Shown one piece after another: positions 31,776-40,190 of a stretch of 43,960 nt of DNA; position 1 is the stretch's first letter; the number at the start of each line of letters is the position of its first letter. Below the pieces are notes generated by a model. It ran no database searches. It saw only the letters and a program-made list of their open reading frames with translations, and was not told the DNA's origin. Origin of the DNA: a virus. The translations under genes were made by a program, and so were the position numbers. The stretch is taken from positions 1 to 43,960 of IMG/VR virus record IMGVR_UViG_3300023174_005175; one strand, given 5' to 3'.

Positions 31776-33017
31776 TTATTCCTCTAAATATTGTAATTTT
31801 TCTAATTCAGGAAAAGTTTTAAAGAAGTCTTCGTTTCTTAATTTATCTTGAGACCTGGTATGCTTAAAAAATGTATCTTTGTTATCTTTCCAGGTATCCT
31901 CGTGATCGGCAAAATTTATGGCATCATTTACTAATCTAGTCAAACCTTGAAACTCATGGCCATTACTGCTTACAAGTTCCCGAGCCGATAGTTTAGCCAG
32001 TTGTTTTAACTCTTTTGGTAAACTCTTAGCTGAATAATAACTAGGATGAACCGCTAGATATAAGCTATTGTACCAATCATTTTTTTGTACAATATTTTTG
32101 TCCTTGAGATATCTATAAAAATCGCTCAGCGTCGGGTAATTGAACAAACTAAAAACAGTATTGATTTGAAATACCACGTAGTCTAAATTACGAAATGTTA
32201 ACAAATTACTTTCAACTTTTCCCCAATCAGTACCATGTCTTATCCATTCTGCTCGTTCGCCATAATGATCTATACTACAACTCAATTCAATTCTTTTGAA
32301 ATTTTTCCAAAGATCAAGTATGTTATGATTTTTATATTTAATGGCACTGGCATTGGTGTTATATCGAAGAGTTATATCAGTCCTTCCTTTTCTAATCATC
32401 TCTTCTAATATAACATAATGCTCATCTGTAATTAATGGTTCGCCACCAGCAAAATATGCTAAGTCGATGTGTTCTACATGATCTAGTACTTCATTTAGTA
32501 AATCGCCTTTATGGTCATCAGCATGAATTACGATAGGTCTATTCTTATTATAATGTCGTTCCTCAGCTGCCCATTGACTGCTAAATTCTGCTCCACAAGT
32601 TCTACATTTAAAATTACAAATATTACTAAATCTAATATCAAAGTAACGCATTTTAAATTCCGGAACGGTGCCATCTTCTAACGTAGTAGGAATAATTTCA
32701 TCAAATTTATTAGAAAAATTATCTTTGGAGTAAGTTCTAAAACTGTAAGGACCTGCTTCTTCGTGTTTATAACAGAAATTACAGATCTCACTTTTAACAT
32801 CGTTAATCATATTCAGTCTTAACTGTTTCATCTTATCACTATTAAAGGCCTGTTCTAATGTAATTTCTTTAGTATTGCCAAACGGGGTGGAATAATTATT
32901 ACTACAACAAGGATAGATATCTCCTTTAGGAGTAACATTTAAGTGAAGCCAAGGAAACATACAAAAAATTTTACTCTCTTTTAATAAGTGCTCCTTGTCA
33001 AATTGAATTTTATTCAT
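31776..33017 (-). CDS. Twitch-domain radical SAM protein (paralogue 2)
   Basis: The 413-aa protein has N-terminal C19 (F-C-M-F-P-W-L-H), C37/C38 (Y-P-C-C) and C79/C82 (C-N-F-C-Y), and the core motif C-N-F-K-C-R-T-C (C134, C138, C141), followed by Y-F-A-G-G-E-P. It matches the 30497 protein over its length and the 33020 protein in part. Adjacent genes are one and two bases away. Confidence 0.83.
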   Translation of the reverse strand: MNKIQFDKEHLLKESKIFCMFPWLHLNVTPKGDIYPCCSNNYSTPFGNTKEITLEQAFNSDKMKQLRLNMINDVKSEICNFCYKHEEAGPYSFRTYSKDNFSNKFDEIIPTTLEDGTVPEFKMRYFDIRFSNICNFKCRTCGAEFSSQWAAEERHYNKNRPIVIHADDHKGDLLNEVLDHVEHIDLAYFAGGEPLITDEHYVILEEMIRKGRTDITLRYNTNASAIKYKNHNILDLWKNFKRIELSCSIDHYGERAEWIRHGTDWGKVESNLLTFRNLDYVVFQINTVFSLFNYPTLSDFYRYLKDKNIVQKNDWYNSLYLAVHPSYYSAKSLPKELKQLAKLSARELVSSNGHEFQGLTRLVNDAINFADHEDTWKDNKDTFFKHTRSQDKLRNEDFFKTFPELEKLQYLEE

Positions 33018-33019
33018 TT

Positions 33020-34402
33020 TTAGACTTCGCTACACTTTTTAAAAAAGTTTTCCATTTCTGGAAATGTATTAACAAAGTCGGTACCGCGGCGGCGATCTAA
33101 CTCATTAAACCAATTATAAAAGTCATGCTGACCCTTAATAACATGTCTCTGTTCATATTCAGTTGTTCTCATATAATCAACCACTCGTCTAAACTTTTCA
33201 AATTCTATAGTGCTAAATTTAGTAGGATCGTGATCGTCGATATTATCTTTTATAAAATCAAGACTATCTATCATATAAGGCATGAATTGATCTTTTGGTA
33301 GTACATTAATATCGTATTGTAAAGGTTCTTTTAGATAAGGAGTATCAAATCTCACCATCTGTGGTTGATCTGTTTGATTATATTGATTATATTTTGCTCG
33401 CCACTCTAGTATTTTAATTAGAAGGTCTTTAAAGGTGGTCACTGAAAGTATATTGAATGTAATCATAAAACTAACAGGTTGACCAGTTGACCTAAGATAA
33501 TTGTCAAAGTTGTGTTCCCATATTGTTAAATCTAACCCAGTCCTAATATATTCAGCTCTAGGTCCCCAAGTATCAATACTGGTATATAATTTAAACCTTT
33601 TTATTCCTTGATTCTTTGTTAAGAAGTTAACATGGTCTATCATTTTATCAACCAATGCAGTCTTTACTCCTAGGTTACTGTTTATATTAAGTTCAAGATT
33701 TGGCATAGGATCTTCTCTTAAACTTTTTAACAGTTTCCAGGTACTAGTGTGCATTAATGGTTCTCCTCCAGTGATCCTGAGAATGGATAAAGTTTTACGC
33801 ATACTGGGCCACCAACGCCACCAAGCATCGACATAAGGATTTTCTTCTTCTCTTTCATATATCTTTAAATGATCTATATCACATCGATGATTTTCTACAG
33901 CAGTTACAGGCCCGTGTTCACGTATTTCATTATAGAATCTACTGCTGGCTTTAGGATGACAATATCCACATTTGAAATTACATTCATTACCAAATGATAT
34001 TTCAATATATTCAGGGTTAACATCTTGTAACCAATTTTCTTTATTGGATGCTTGTTTAAATCTATCTTCATTATAGATACTACTGGTTTTAATATGTCTA
34101 TCGCTAATATAATCTTTGCCCATATTTTCAATGTTCCAGCAGTATTGGCATCCTTTGGTTTGTATTCCGTCTAACATTTCCTTACGTTCAATCTTTTTAT
34201 GTATGGTATTGTGTAAGGCACTAGGATTATATCTAATTTCTTTTAGATCGATTTGATGGGGAGCAGGATGATAACAACTGTGTGTTTCTCCAGTCTGTAG
34301 ATATAAGGTTACATGATGCCATTTGGCTAAACAGAATGTAGGACTAACACCATTCATTATGGGTATGATTCTTTTAATCCTATCGTGGTTTGTTTCAGAC
34401 AT
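33020..34402 (-). CDS. Twitch-domain radical SAM protein (paralogue 1)
   Basis: The 460-aa protein has C24, C43 and C85/C88 (C-Q-Y-C-W) in front and C-N-F-K-C-G-Y-C-H-P (C141, C145, C148) as core motif, then R-I-T-G-G-E-P-L as the SAM loop. It is the most divergent of the three paralogues, with L-C-Y-type extra Cys replaced by C-Y-H-P. Same family, probably a different substrate or step. Its start overlaps the 34395 gene by eight bases. Confidence 0.82.
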   Translation of the reverse strand: MSETNHDRIKRIIPIMNGVSPTFCLAKWHHVTLYLQTGETHSCYHPAPHQIDLKEIRYNPSALHNTIHKKIERKEMLDGIQTKGCQYCWNIENMGKDYISDRHIKTSSIYNEDRFKQASNKENWLQDVNPEYIEISFGNECNFKCGYCHPKASSRFYNEIREHGPVTAVENHRCDIDHLKIYEREEENPYVDAWWRWWPSMRKTLSILRITGGEPLMHTSTWKLLKSLREDPMPNLELNINSNLGVKTALVDKMIDHVNFLTKNQGIKRFKLYTSIDTWGPRAEYIRTGLDLTIWEHNFDNYLRSTGQPVSFMITFNILSVTTFKDLLIKILEWRAKYNQYNQTDQPQMVRFDTPYLKEPLQYDINVLPKDQFMPYMIDSLDFIKDNIDDHDPTKFSTIEFEKFRRVVDYMRTTEYEQRHVIKGQHDFYNWFNELDRRRGTDFVNTFPEMENFFKKCSEV

Positions 34403-36020
34403 TGCGGACCTTTTTTATAAATTCTTTTTCTAGCCATTTTTGGTCATTGACCTTCAACAACATTTTTAAATTATCAATATTCTTTTTCACGAACTCTACG
34501 GCGTCCGCTGCTCCCTTTAGAGAATATTTGGTGAAAGGTTTACCAATATCCATATGCAACCATACCCTTAACTTTTCCTTTGCTATGCGATCGTCTGGGT
34601 TTTGTTCTAGGTGATAACATAACTTAACACATTCTCTAAAAGCACTACGCCAGGCAGAAAACTCATCAGTATTGAATCGTGTTTCATTACTGATATTGGG
34701 CATAACTGTGATATTTTTCATTACTTCTGTAGTCATGTCTAATCCCTGCCATAGCCAAGCATCTAATAATTTCTGTCTCGGAAACAGTTTAACACCACCA
34801 TACCCGTACTTTAATTCATTAATAGGGTTAAGACTTGTCCACACATAAGCACAATCTCTATTCCATATACTAGGTTGATAATCAAATGTCCACCTATCCA
34901 CTAACCAAGCATCTCCGTCTACTACATAAAACATATCTGTTGTAGCTAACTCAGCAGCACGACAGTGAGCAGCAAATATGCCTTTCACACCATCCACCCT
35001 TTTAGCGTGTGGGGCTCGCTCCAGTACCCTGGCCCAATTTTCTTCAGCATTGGATTCATTATAACTAATAAACACAACATCTAATTGGTCAAATATTGTT
35101 GGAGCAACTGTGCCTACGTATTTGATACCTTTAATATGTTCCACCGCTCGAACCTTGATAGCCCAAACATCAGTATCGCTATCTGTTAAACATCGTCTAT
35201 CCAATGTCCAAACATGCTCATATTCTAGTTCATGCCAGGGAATGACATAATCTAATTCATAGTTTAACTTAGGTAAAGCATTATTGTATTCTATATTGTA
35301 TTCAGGTGTTACAACCCCATACCATTTCCAGTCTCGTGGTTTACGATAAGCAGGGGAGAATTTAATCAACCACATAGGATCATCCTCTGGGCCATGAATG
35401 GTATCCAGCTGCCAGGCACATTCATGATCCAAATCATAGTAAGCCGGATAACATTGATCCACATCGATGGGAATAGCAGGTGCCGATGGGTTGCGTTCTA
35501 CTTTGATAGCAGGCATGAGATACCCCATATCCTTAACCCCCCGAATGGGTTTACCCAACGGTTGACAACTCATTGCCCATACGCGATCCTCTGTAGGATT
35601 AACTCGTGGATCTAAATACCAAACCAATTGATACCCACTGTCCCAAGGTTCGGGCTCAAACACTCCGTATGGATTATTTTCGAACTGCATGGTTCTGTCA
35701 AGGTCGCTGTTCTTACGCCAAACAAATCTTGGTTTGTCCAGCGTAATCTGCGTATATCCATTTTCCAATTTCCATTGTGATGGAAAATACTTAGCGACCC
35801 AAGTATTACGATAATTCCATACTATACAGGTATTAGTATCATCAGGTATATTATCAATATAATGGTGTAAGTTGATATCACGGGCTCCAGGATTAAGCAC
35901 CAATGTTTGACCGTCATTGGCCAATTCAAACAACGCCTGGTCGTATTCGTCAGAATTTCCAGTCCATTCAATTTGTTTAACCACGTCATAATCTAAAAAG
36001 TTAACGTCATCTAACCGCAT
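34395..36020 (-). CDS. Glycosyltransferase-like protein with three W-rich repeats and a GT-A core
   Basis: The first 290 of 541 residues carry three copies of a pattern V/A-W-x-L-D...V/M-W-x-x (W134/W148, W203/W217, W271/W286), about 65-70 residues apart. From ~310 a GT-A-like domain begins: D-V-V-F-I-S-Y-N-E-S-N, then Y-V-V-D-G-D-A-W-L-V-D with D368-G-D370 as the D-x-D metal site. It is the first gene of the 26-gene run. A leading glycosyltransferase fits a glycan pathway. The repeat region may bind the acceptor. Confidence 0.65.
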   Translation of the reverse strand: MRLDDVNFLDYDVVKQIEWTGNSDEYDQALFELANDGQTLVLNPGARDINLHHYIDNIPDDTNTCIVWNYRNTWVAKYFPSQWKLENGYTQITLDKPRFVWRKNSDLDRTMQFENNPYGVFEPEPWDSGYQLVWYLDPRVNPTEDRVWAMSCQPLGKPIRGVKDMGYLMPAIKVERNPSAPAIPIDVDQCYPAYYDLDHECAWQLDTIHGPEDDPMWLIKFSPAYRKPRDWKWYGVVTPEYNIEYNNALPKLNYELDYVIPWHELEYEHVWTLDRRCLTDSDTDVWAIKVRAVEHIKGIKYVGTVAPTIFDQLDVVFISYNESNAEENWARVLERAPHAKRVDGVKGIFAAHCRAAELATTDMFYVVDGDAWLVDRWTFDYQPSIWNRDCAYVWTSLNPINELKYGYGGVKLFPRQKLLDAWLWQGLDMTTEVMKNITVMPNISNETRFNTDEFSAWRSAFRECVKLCYHLEQNPDDRIAKEKLRVWLHMDIGKPFTKYSLKGAADAVEFVKKNIDNLKMLLKVNDQKWLEKEFIKKVRNV

Positions 36021-36075
36021 ATAGACACTAGTTATCTATATTTGTGCAGTAATAATAAAGAATTGATTAGATGTA

Positions 36076-39000
36076 TTATATGTTGATATCATTAGCGCCT
36101 TTGACGTACACAGCATTATGTGTCCAGATCCAACGATCTGGGTCATCACCAGCAGCATAACACTGATTATCGCAAAATATAGTTGCTACGTTACCTTGTC
36201 CTGCATCGACAACTTCCACAATCTCTTCCCAACGGAAACCATTACTGTCTTGAACAGGTAATAGATTACCCAGTGCTTCAGTGCTGTTGATACACGATCC
36301 ATCCTGTAGTGTGAGAGGGGTATTATCCGAACAGGTCAATCTAATTCCGGAACTAGACACCAGTGTTAATAATTTTTGTTGACTAATTCTGTTAGATATA
36401 ACTATTCCGTCTACAACACCCTTACCGTCATCACTTAATAGTAATAACGGATCTCCTGTTGTCATTGCTCCGGCTATCTTGTTTGTATAAGGCATATAAG
36501 CATTTATCGAAACACTGCCACCTCCTCCGCCACCTGGTTCGGGTGCAGGAGGAACATAAGGAGCAGGAGGCTGAGACAATAAAGAAGTAGAGGTAGTGCC
36601 ATTTCTATCAAACCCTGTGAAATACAGGGTTTGCCCATCACCTCTGTTATATTCTAATTGTGTTAATCTATCACTGCCTAATACACCGGTATAATAGTAA
36701 AATAGATAAGAAGCATAGTTGGTAGTTTTGTCAGCAATCTCTCTAGCAGATTTAGTATTTAGAGTTATGTTTATGTCGTTTAATGTACCTTGAGTTACTG
36801 TAAACATACTGCCTTCTTGTACTGATCCTGTATCACCAAAATATGATCCATAACTATAGCCGTTTAATGGGCACAGATTTTTAATAATATAGTCTTTACT
36901 GTAATATGTTGCCGGTGTTGATGTTGAAGTATATAACGGTATTCTATATACTTCGTTCCAATATTGATAAGGAATATAACCAGTTCTAACAGGTTGATTT
37001 GAGTCCCATACTGTTAATCCAGATGGACCAGTTATGGTCAATGCCACTGATCCGGGGTTACCAACATTATCATAAATTCCATTGTTTTCATTATAAAAAT
37101 AAATTGTTAATGTCTTGTCACCAGTTGTCAATTGAAAAATATCTTGTACTGGATCAGGTGTAGTTCGATCTCCATTGGTAGGATATCGTAAATCTCCAAC
37201 AACCACTCCTCCTATAGTAAAGTATGCTAAATTGTCTGCAGCAAATCTGTATGTATGTGTCCCGCCTGTGGCCACAGTAAAGGTAAAGGTTCTAGAAACA
37301 TATACATCAACCGGCGACCAACCCGAGTCATTGACCCATACCCCGTGGCCATCTGGATTGGTACCGGCATTGTAGGGTTTTAAAAAATTACTATATGTAC
37401 CATTGGTAGGACCAGCATAAAGCACAGGACCAACAGCAAAATTAGCATCAGCATTGGTGCCTATGCCTAAATTGATTACATTAACATTGGATCCTCCGGT
37501 GTCTGCTACAGTACCACCACCATCGGCATTCATTCCAAACCCTAAAGTAATATATCTCACACCATTAATAATGTCGTAACTGGCGCCAATAACACCATTG
37601 TCCTTTTGGTAAGCACTTACCCAATCACCTAGATGTTGTGTAACAGGTGTTGCCGGAACATTTAATGTAACGGTGGCTGTGAAAGGATGTGTTATACTGT
37701 TAATACCTATGGTTGTTGTTGTAATATAGGTGTTGTTAGTCAACCCAGAAGGATTGAATGTAATATCAAATCCCACAACAGATGATGAATCTCTAATCGA
37801 AAATCCAGAAGATAAAAAGTTAGTATCTGTTCCATAAGATATGCTGGTAAAACTGCCTTTACCGCCTATCATCACTGATTGAGTCACTGATCTACTATCG
37901 CCGTAGGTATATGTATAATCCCATTTGTCAGGAATCAAATAAAAATCAAATACCGGAGTAGTAACTACTAACTGAGTATCAACCGTTACAGGACTGGTAA
38001 TACCATCGGAATAGACAGAAAAATATCCTGCATAAGTTCCCGCAGTGAGTCCATCTAGCCCAAAGTATCTTACATCAAAGGTACGAGTGGCTCCTGGATT
38101 AATCGACCATGGTGGAGCAACACCACCCGGGTAGGCAACATCTGTTGTAATATAAGACAGTGCAGGATAGGTAATACTACTAACAGTACAGGTTGAATTA
38201 CCAGCATTGGTAACTGTAATAGTTTGTGCGTAACTGTTGCTATTTGATGGGAATGTAAAACTGGTAGGTTGGCTAACCGTTATTATCTTAGTAGGGATGG
38301 TTGGCGGAGTTTGACCCGATCCAAAACTGGTAACGACAGTGGCCTGTGGCCTAGGGGATGGAACACCATAATATCCTCCTATAGAAGGACCCCAATCGCT
38401 ATAGGTCATAACTGAAGTAGCAGTGGTAGGGACAGATACAGTGGTGAGTGCATTGGTTACAGTTAAAGTACTGCGTATTGTATGACTATCTTTAGCATAG
38501 ATACCCAGTTTCACAACACAATTGGTGCTGGAGGTGTAACTGGCATTGATGCTGGTAGAAGCACCGCCCTGATTCCATTCAACCCAGTTATACCCAATTG
38601 AACTTATTTGACTGTTGGCCCAGTCTATGAATCCTGCCCATTGGGTAGATGTACTACCGGAATAGGTACCGTGAGATAGACTAGCAGCAATACTGCCACC
38701 TAGGTTAAAAAAGTAATTGGTGTCGGCATCATCTACAAAAGAATAATCTATCTGATAGGTAACACTGTTACTACCATAGATAGTTGATGTAGAACTGGCC
38801 AAGGAATCTTGCAACTGTTGAGTAGAAGTAGTATTGTGTCTATTCCCAACAACTTCATCTATTATGTTTGCCAAATTCAATAAAGAACTTTCAGTGATCA
38901 GTTGTCCCGAACCAGGGCTATCGGTAAGAAACCCATCTATCCCTCCTGTTTGGTGTATCCAACAACGTCGAAGATCATCAACAATAGCATAATAACTACT

Positions 39001-39135
39001 GGTGGTGATTGTTTTTCCTACAGAGACATCTCTACCGATTAAACCTGCTCCATACCCTGTGCTGGTAGTTCCAAGTACGCTATAAAGTGAAGATCTTAAA
39101 AGATTGATGTATGCTGCGGTGATTTTAGTTGACAT
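36076..39135 (-). CDS. Large tail/fibre structural protein with Ig-like domains
   Basis: I start it at ATG 39135 (M-S-T-K-I-T-A-A-Y-I); a longer frame to 39258 would overlap the GT9 gene on the other strand. The product has 1019 aa, rich in Thr, Ser, Gly and Asn. The N-terminal 130 residues (short helices, I-N-L-L-R-S-S-L-Y) resemble tail-fibre mounting segments. A repeat near 330-430 has T-I-T-V-T-N-A-G-N-S and S-I-N-P-G-A-T-R-T-F-D-V-R-Y, as in Hydin/CARDB-type Ig-like domains; a second copy follows. A poly-Gly/Pro linker lies near 880. It is probably a distal tail or fibre protein. Confidence 0.75.
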   Translation of the reverse strand: MSTKITAAYINLLRSSLYSVLGTTSTGYGAGLIGRDVSVGKTITTSSYYAIVDDLRRCWIHQTGGIDGFLTDSPGSGQLITESSLLNLANIIDEVVGNRHNTTSTQQLQDSLASSTSTIYGSNSVTYQIDYSFVDDADTNYFFNLGGSIAASLSHGTYSGSTSTQWAGFIDWANSQISSIGYNWVEWNQGGASTSINASYTSSTNCVVKLGIYAKDSHTIRSTLTVTNALTTVSVPTTATSVMTYSDWGPSIGGYYGVPSPRPQATVVTSFGSGQTPPTIPTKIITVSQPTSFTFPSNSNSYAQTITVTNAGNSTCTVSSITYPALSYITTDVAYPGGVAPPWSINPGATRTFDVRYFGLDGLTAGTYAGYFSVYSDGITSPVTVDTQLVVTTPVFDFYLIPDKWDYTYTYGDSRSVTQSVMIGGKGSFTSISYGTDTNFLSSGFSIRDSSSVVGFDITFNPSGLTNNTYITTTTIGINSITHPFTATVTLNVPATPVTQHLGDWVSAYQKDNGVIGASYDIINGVRYITLGFGMNADGGGTVADTGGSNVNVINLGIGTNADANFAVGPVLYAGPTNGTYSNFLKPYNAGTNPDGHGVWVNDSGWSPVDVYVSRTFTFTVATGGTHTYRFAADNLAYFTIGGVVVGDLRYPTNGDRTTPDPVQDIFQLTTGDKTLTIYFYNENNGIYDNVGNPGSVALTITGPSGLTVWDSNQPVRTGYIPYQYWNEVYRIPLYTSTSTPATYYSKDYIIKNLCPLNGYSYGSYFGDTGSVQEGSMFTVTQGTLNDINITLNTKSAREIADKTTNYASYLFYYYTGVLGSDRLTQLEYNRGDGQTLYFTGFDRNGTTSTSLLSQPPAPYVPPAPEPGGGGGGSVSINAYMPYTNKIAGAMTTGDPLLLLSDDGKGVVDGIVISNRISQQKLLTLVSSSGIRLTCSDNTPLTLQDGSCINSTEALGNLLPVQDSNGFRWEEIVEVVDAGQGNVATIFCDNQCYAAGDDPDRWIWTHNAVYVKGANDINI

Positions 39136-39190
39136 ATGGATATTTAGCCCTAATCTTGCCACTGCGGTAGCACATTGCATTAAATATGTA

Positions 39191-39196
39191 TATAAT
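39191..39196 (+). promoter_or_regulatory. TATAAT box next to the first GT9-like gene
   Basis: TATAAT lies six bases before the ATG at 39203, with no convincing -35 and no Shine-Dalgarno. If used, transcription would start at or next to the ATG, giving a leaderless mRNA. Confidence 0.3.
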
Positions 39197-39202
39197 AAAA
39201 CT

Positions 39203-39967
39203 ATGAAAAGATTCAAACATTCCGGAGCCTTCGGCGACCTAGTATACAGTTTGCCCATTGTGAAACACTTTGGTGGCGGCGAGTTTTATCTACACCTAGA
39301 CCAAATCAATTGGATAGGTAAACATTACTATGGGTCACCCCCGGATCCTGTGCATCAGGGACGGCTCAATCAAATGGATTTTGAATCCATTGCTCCATTA
39401 TTAGCAGCGCAGGACTACATCACAGCAGTAGACATAATGACTCCTGCTACTGAGATTACTCATAATCTGGATAGGTTCCGTCCTCCTTTTGTAGGACATC
39501 CTGGAAACTATGTTGACATCTATGCTGCTGTATTTGGTATTACTGATGCTGCTGCTCAAGCAGAACTGCGCAACACACCATGGCTCACTGTGCCCGAACC
39601 TAAAACTGTAGAAGGAAGAGACATTGTTATCAATCGTACAGCACGTTGGCTGCCTAACCATATTGGCGACCGGTGGGATTCGTGGGCACGTGGTTGGGAA
39701 AAACGTAGCGTATTTGTAGGTCTACACGAAGAATATGATGCATTTCGCCGAGTCATAGGTTGGGATATTCCACACCAACCAACCAGCAACTTGCTGGAAT
39801 TGGCCGAATACATTGCCGGGGCTGATACTTTTATCGGTAACCAAAGCGTGGCACTGGCCATTGCCATAGGACTGGGTAAGAATTATTGGTGCGAGCATCG
39901 TAGGGACCTGCCCATTGAGCGTAACGAATGTTACTTTCCAAAACATCCAAATGGCAACTATTTTTAG
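39203..39967 (+). CDS. GT9-like glycosyltransferase (heptosyltransferase fold)
   Basis: Starting at M-K-R-F-K-H-S-G (39203) the product has 254 aa; the longer frame to 39104 would overlap the start of the structural gene. H-S-G-A-F-G-D-L-V-Y-S-L-P-I is the N-terminal loop of GT9 enzymes, and the C-terminal half has L-A-E-Y-I-A-G-A-D-T-F-I-G-N-Q-S-V-A-L-A-I-A-I-G. ADP-heptose:LPS heptosyltransferases show the same two parts. The protein is shorter than those (about 320-350 aa), so the donor is uncertain. It is one of a pair with 40183. Confidence 0.7.
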   Translation: MKRFKHSGAFGDLVYSLPIVKHFGGGEFYLHLDQINWIGKHYYGSPPDPVHQGRLNQMDFESIAPLLAAQDYITAVDIMTPATEITHNLDRFRPPFVGHPGNYVDIYAAVFGITDAAAQAELRNTPWLTVPEPKTVEGRDIVINRTARWLPNHIGDRWDSWARGWEKRSVFVGLHEEYDAFRRVIGWDIPHQPTSNLLELAEYIAGADTFIGNQSVALAIAIGLGKNYWCEHRRDLPIERNECYFPKHPNGNYF

Positions 39968-39968
39968 G

Positions 39969-39997
39969 TTGACAACTGTAGAGAACTGCTGTATTAT
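39969..39997 (+). promoter_or_regulatory. Strong sigma70 promoter for the 49-aa gene and second GT9-like gene
   Basis: TTGACA (39969-39974) and TATTAT (39992-39997) are 17 bases apart: -35 perfect, -10 five of six. The predicted start near 40004 gives a leader of ~37 bases with AGGAGA before the ATG at 40041. This suggests early expression of the small protein and the GT9-like protein. Confidence 0.85.
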
Positions 39998-40040
39998 TTA
40001 AATACACACTGAGTAACACACTTTACAGGAGAGCACTAAA

Positions 40041-40190
40041 ATGCAAACATTTGAACTTTGGGTCCGTCTTAGCCCGTATCAAACCACTGTGATTCGTATC
40101 CAGGCACGTTCTGCTTGGGATGCTAAACTGATTGGCGAAGCACAGTTTGGTGCTGGAAACGTACTGAACTACACACAGGTAAATGACTAA
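40041..40190 (+). CDS. Small conserved phage protein (49 aa)
   Basis: The ORF is M-Q-T-F-E-L-W-V-R-L-S-P-Y-Q-T-T-V-I... and ends A-Q-F-G-A-G-N-V-L-N-Y-T-Q-V-N-D. It has AGGAGA eight bases before the ATG and overlaps the next start (ATGACTAA). It resembles tiny proteins of T4-like cyanophages with an A-R-x-x-W/F-D-A-K...A-x-x-G-x-G-N-V pattern, unknown function. Its strong promoter and ribosome-binding site make it more than a chance ORF. Confidence 0.75.
   Translation: MQTFELWVRLSPYQTTVIRIQARSAWDAKLIGEAQFGAGNVLNYTQVND

Noticed and set aside
36021-36075. Promoter for the 26-gene run in the gap upstream of the first glycosyltransferase
   Set aside because: No TATAAATA and no convincing -35/-10 pair is seen in these 55 bases; the run may be read through from the upstream structural genes.
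39104-39202. N-terminal extension of the first GT9-like protein
   Set aside because: It would overlap the start of the divergent structural gene; the G-A-F-G-D loop needs only a short lead as in M-K-R-F-K-H-S-G.
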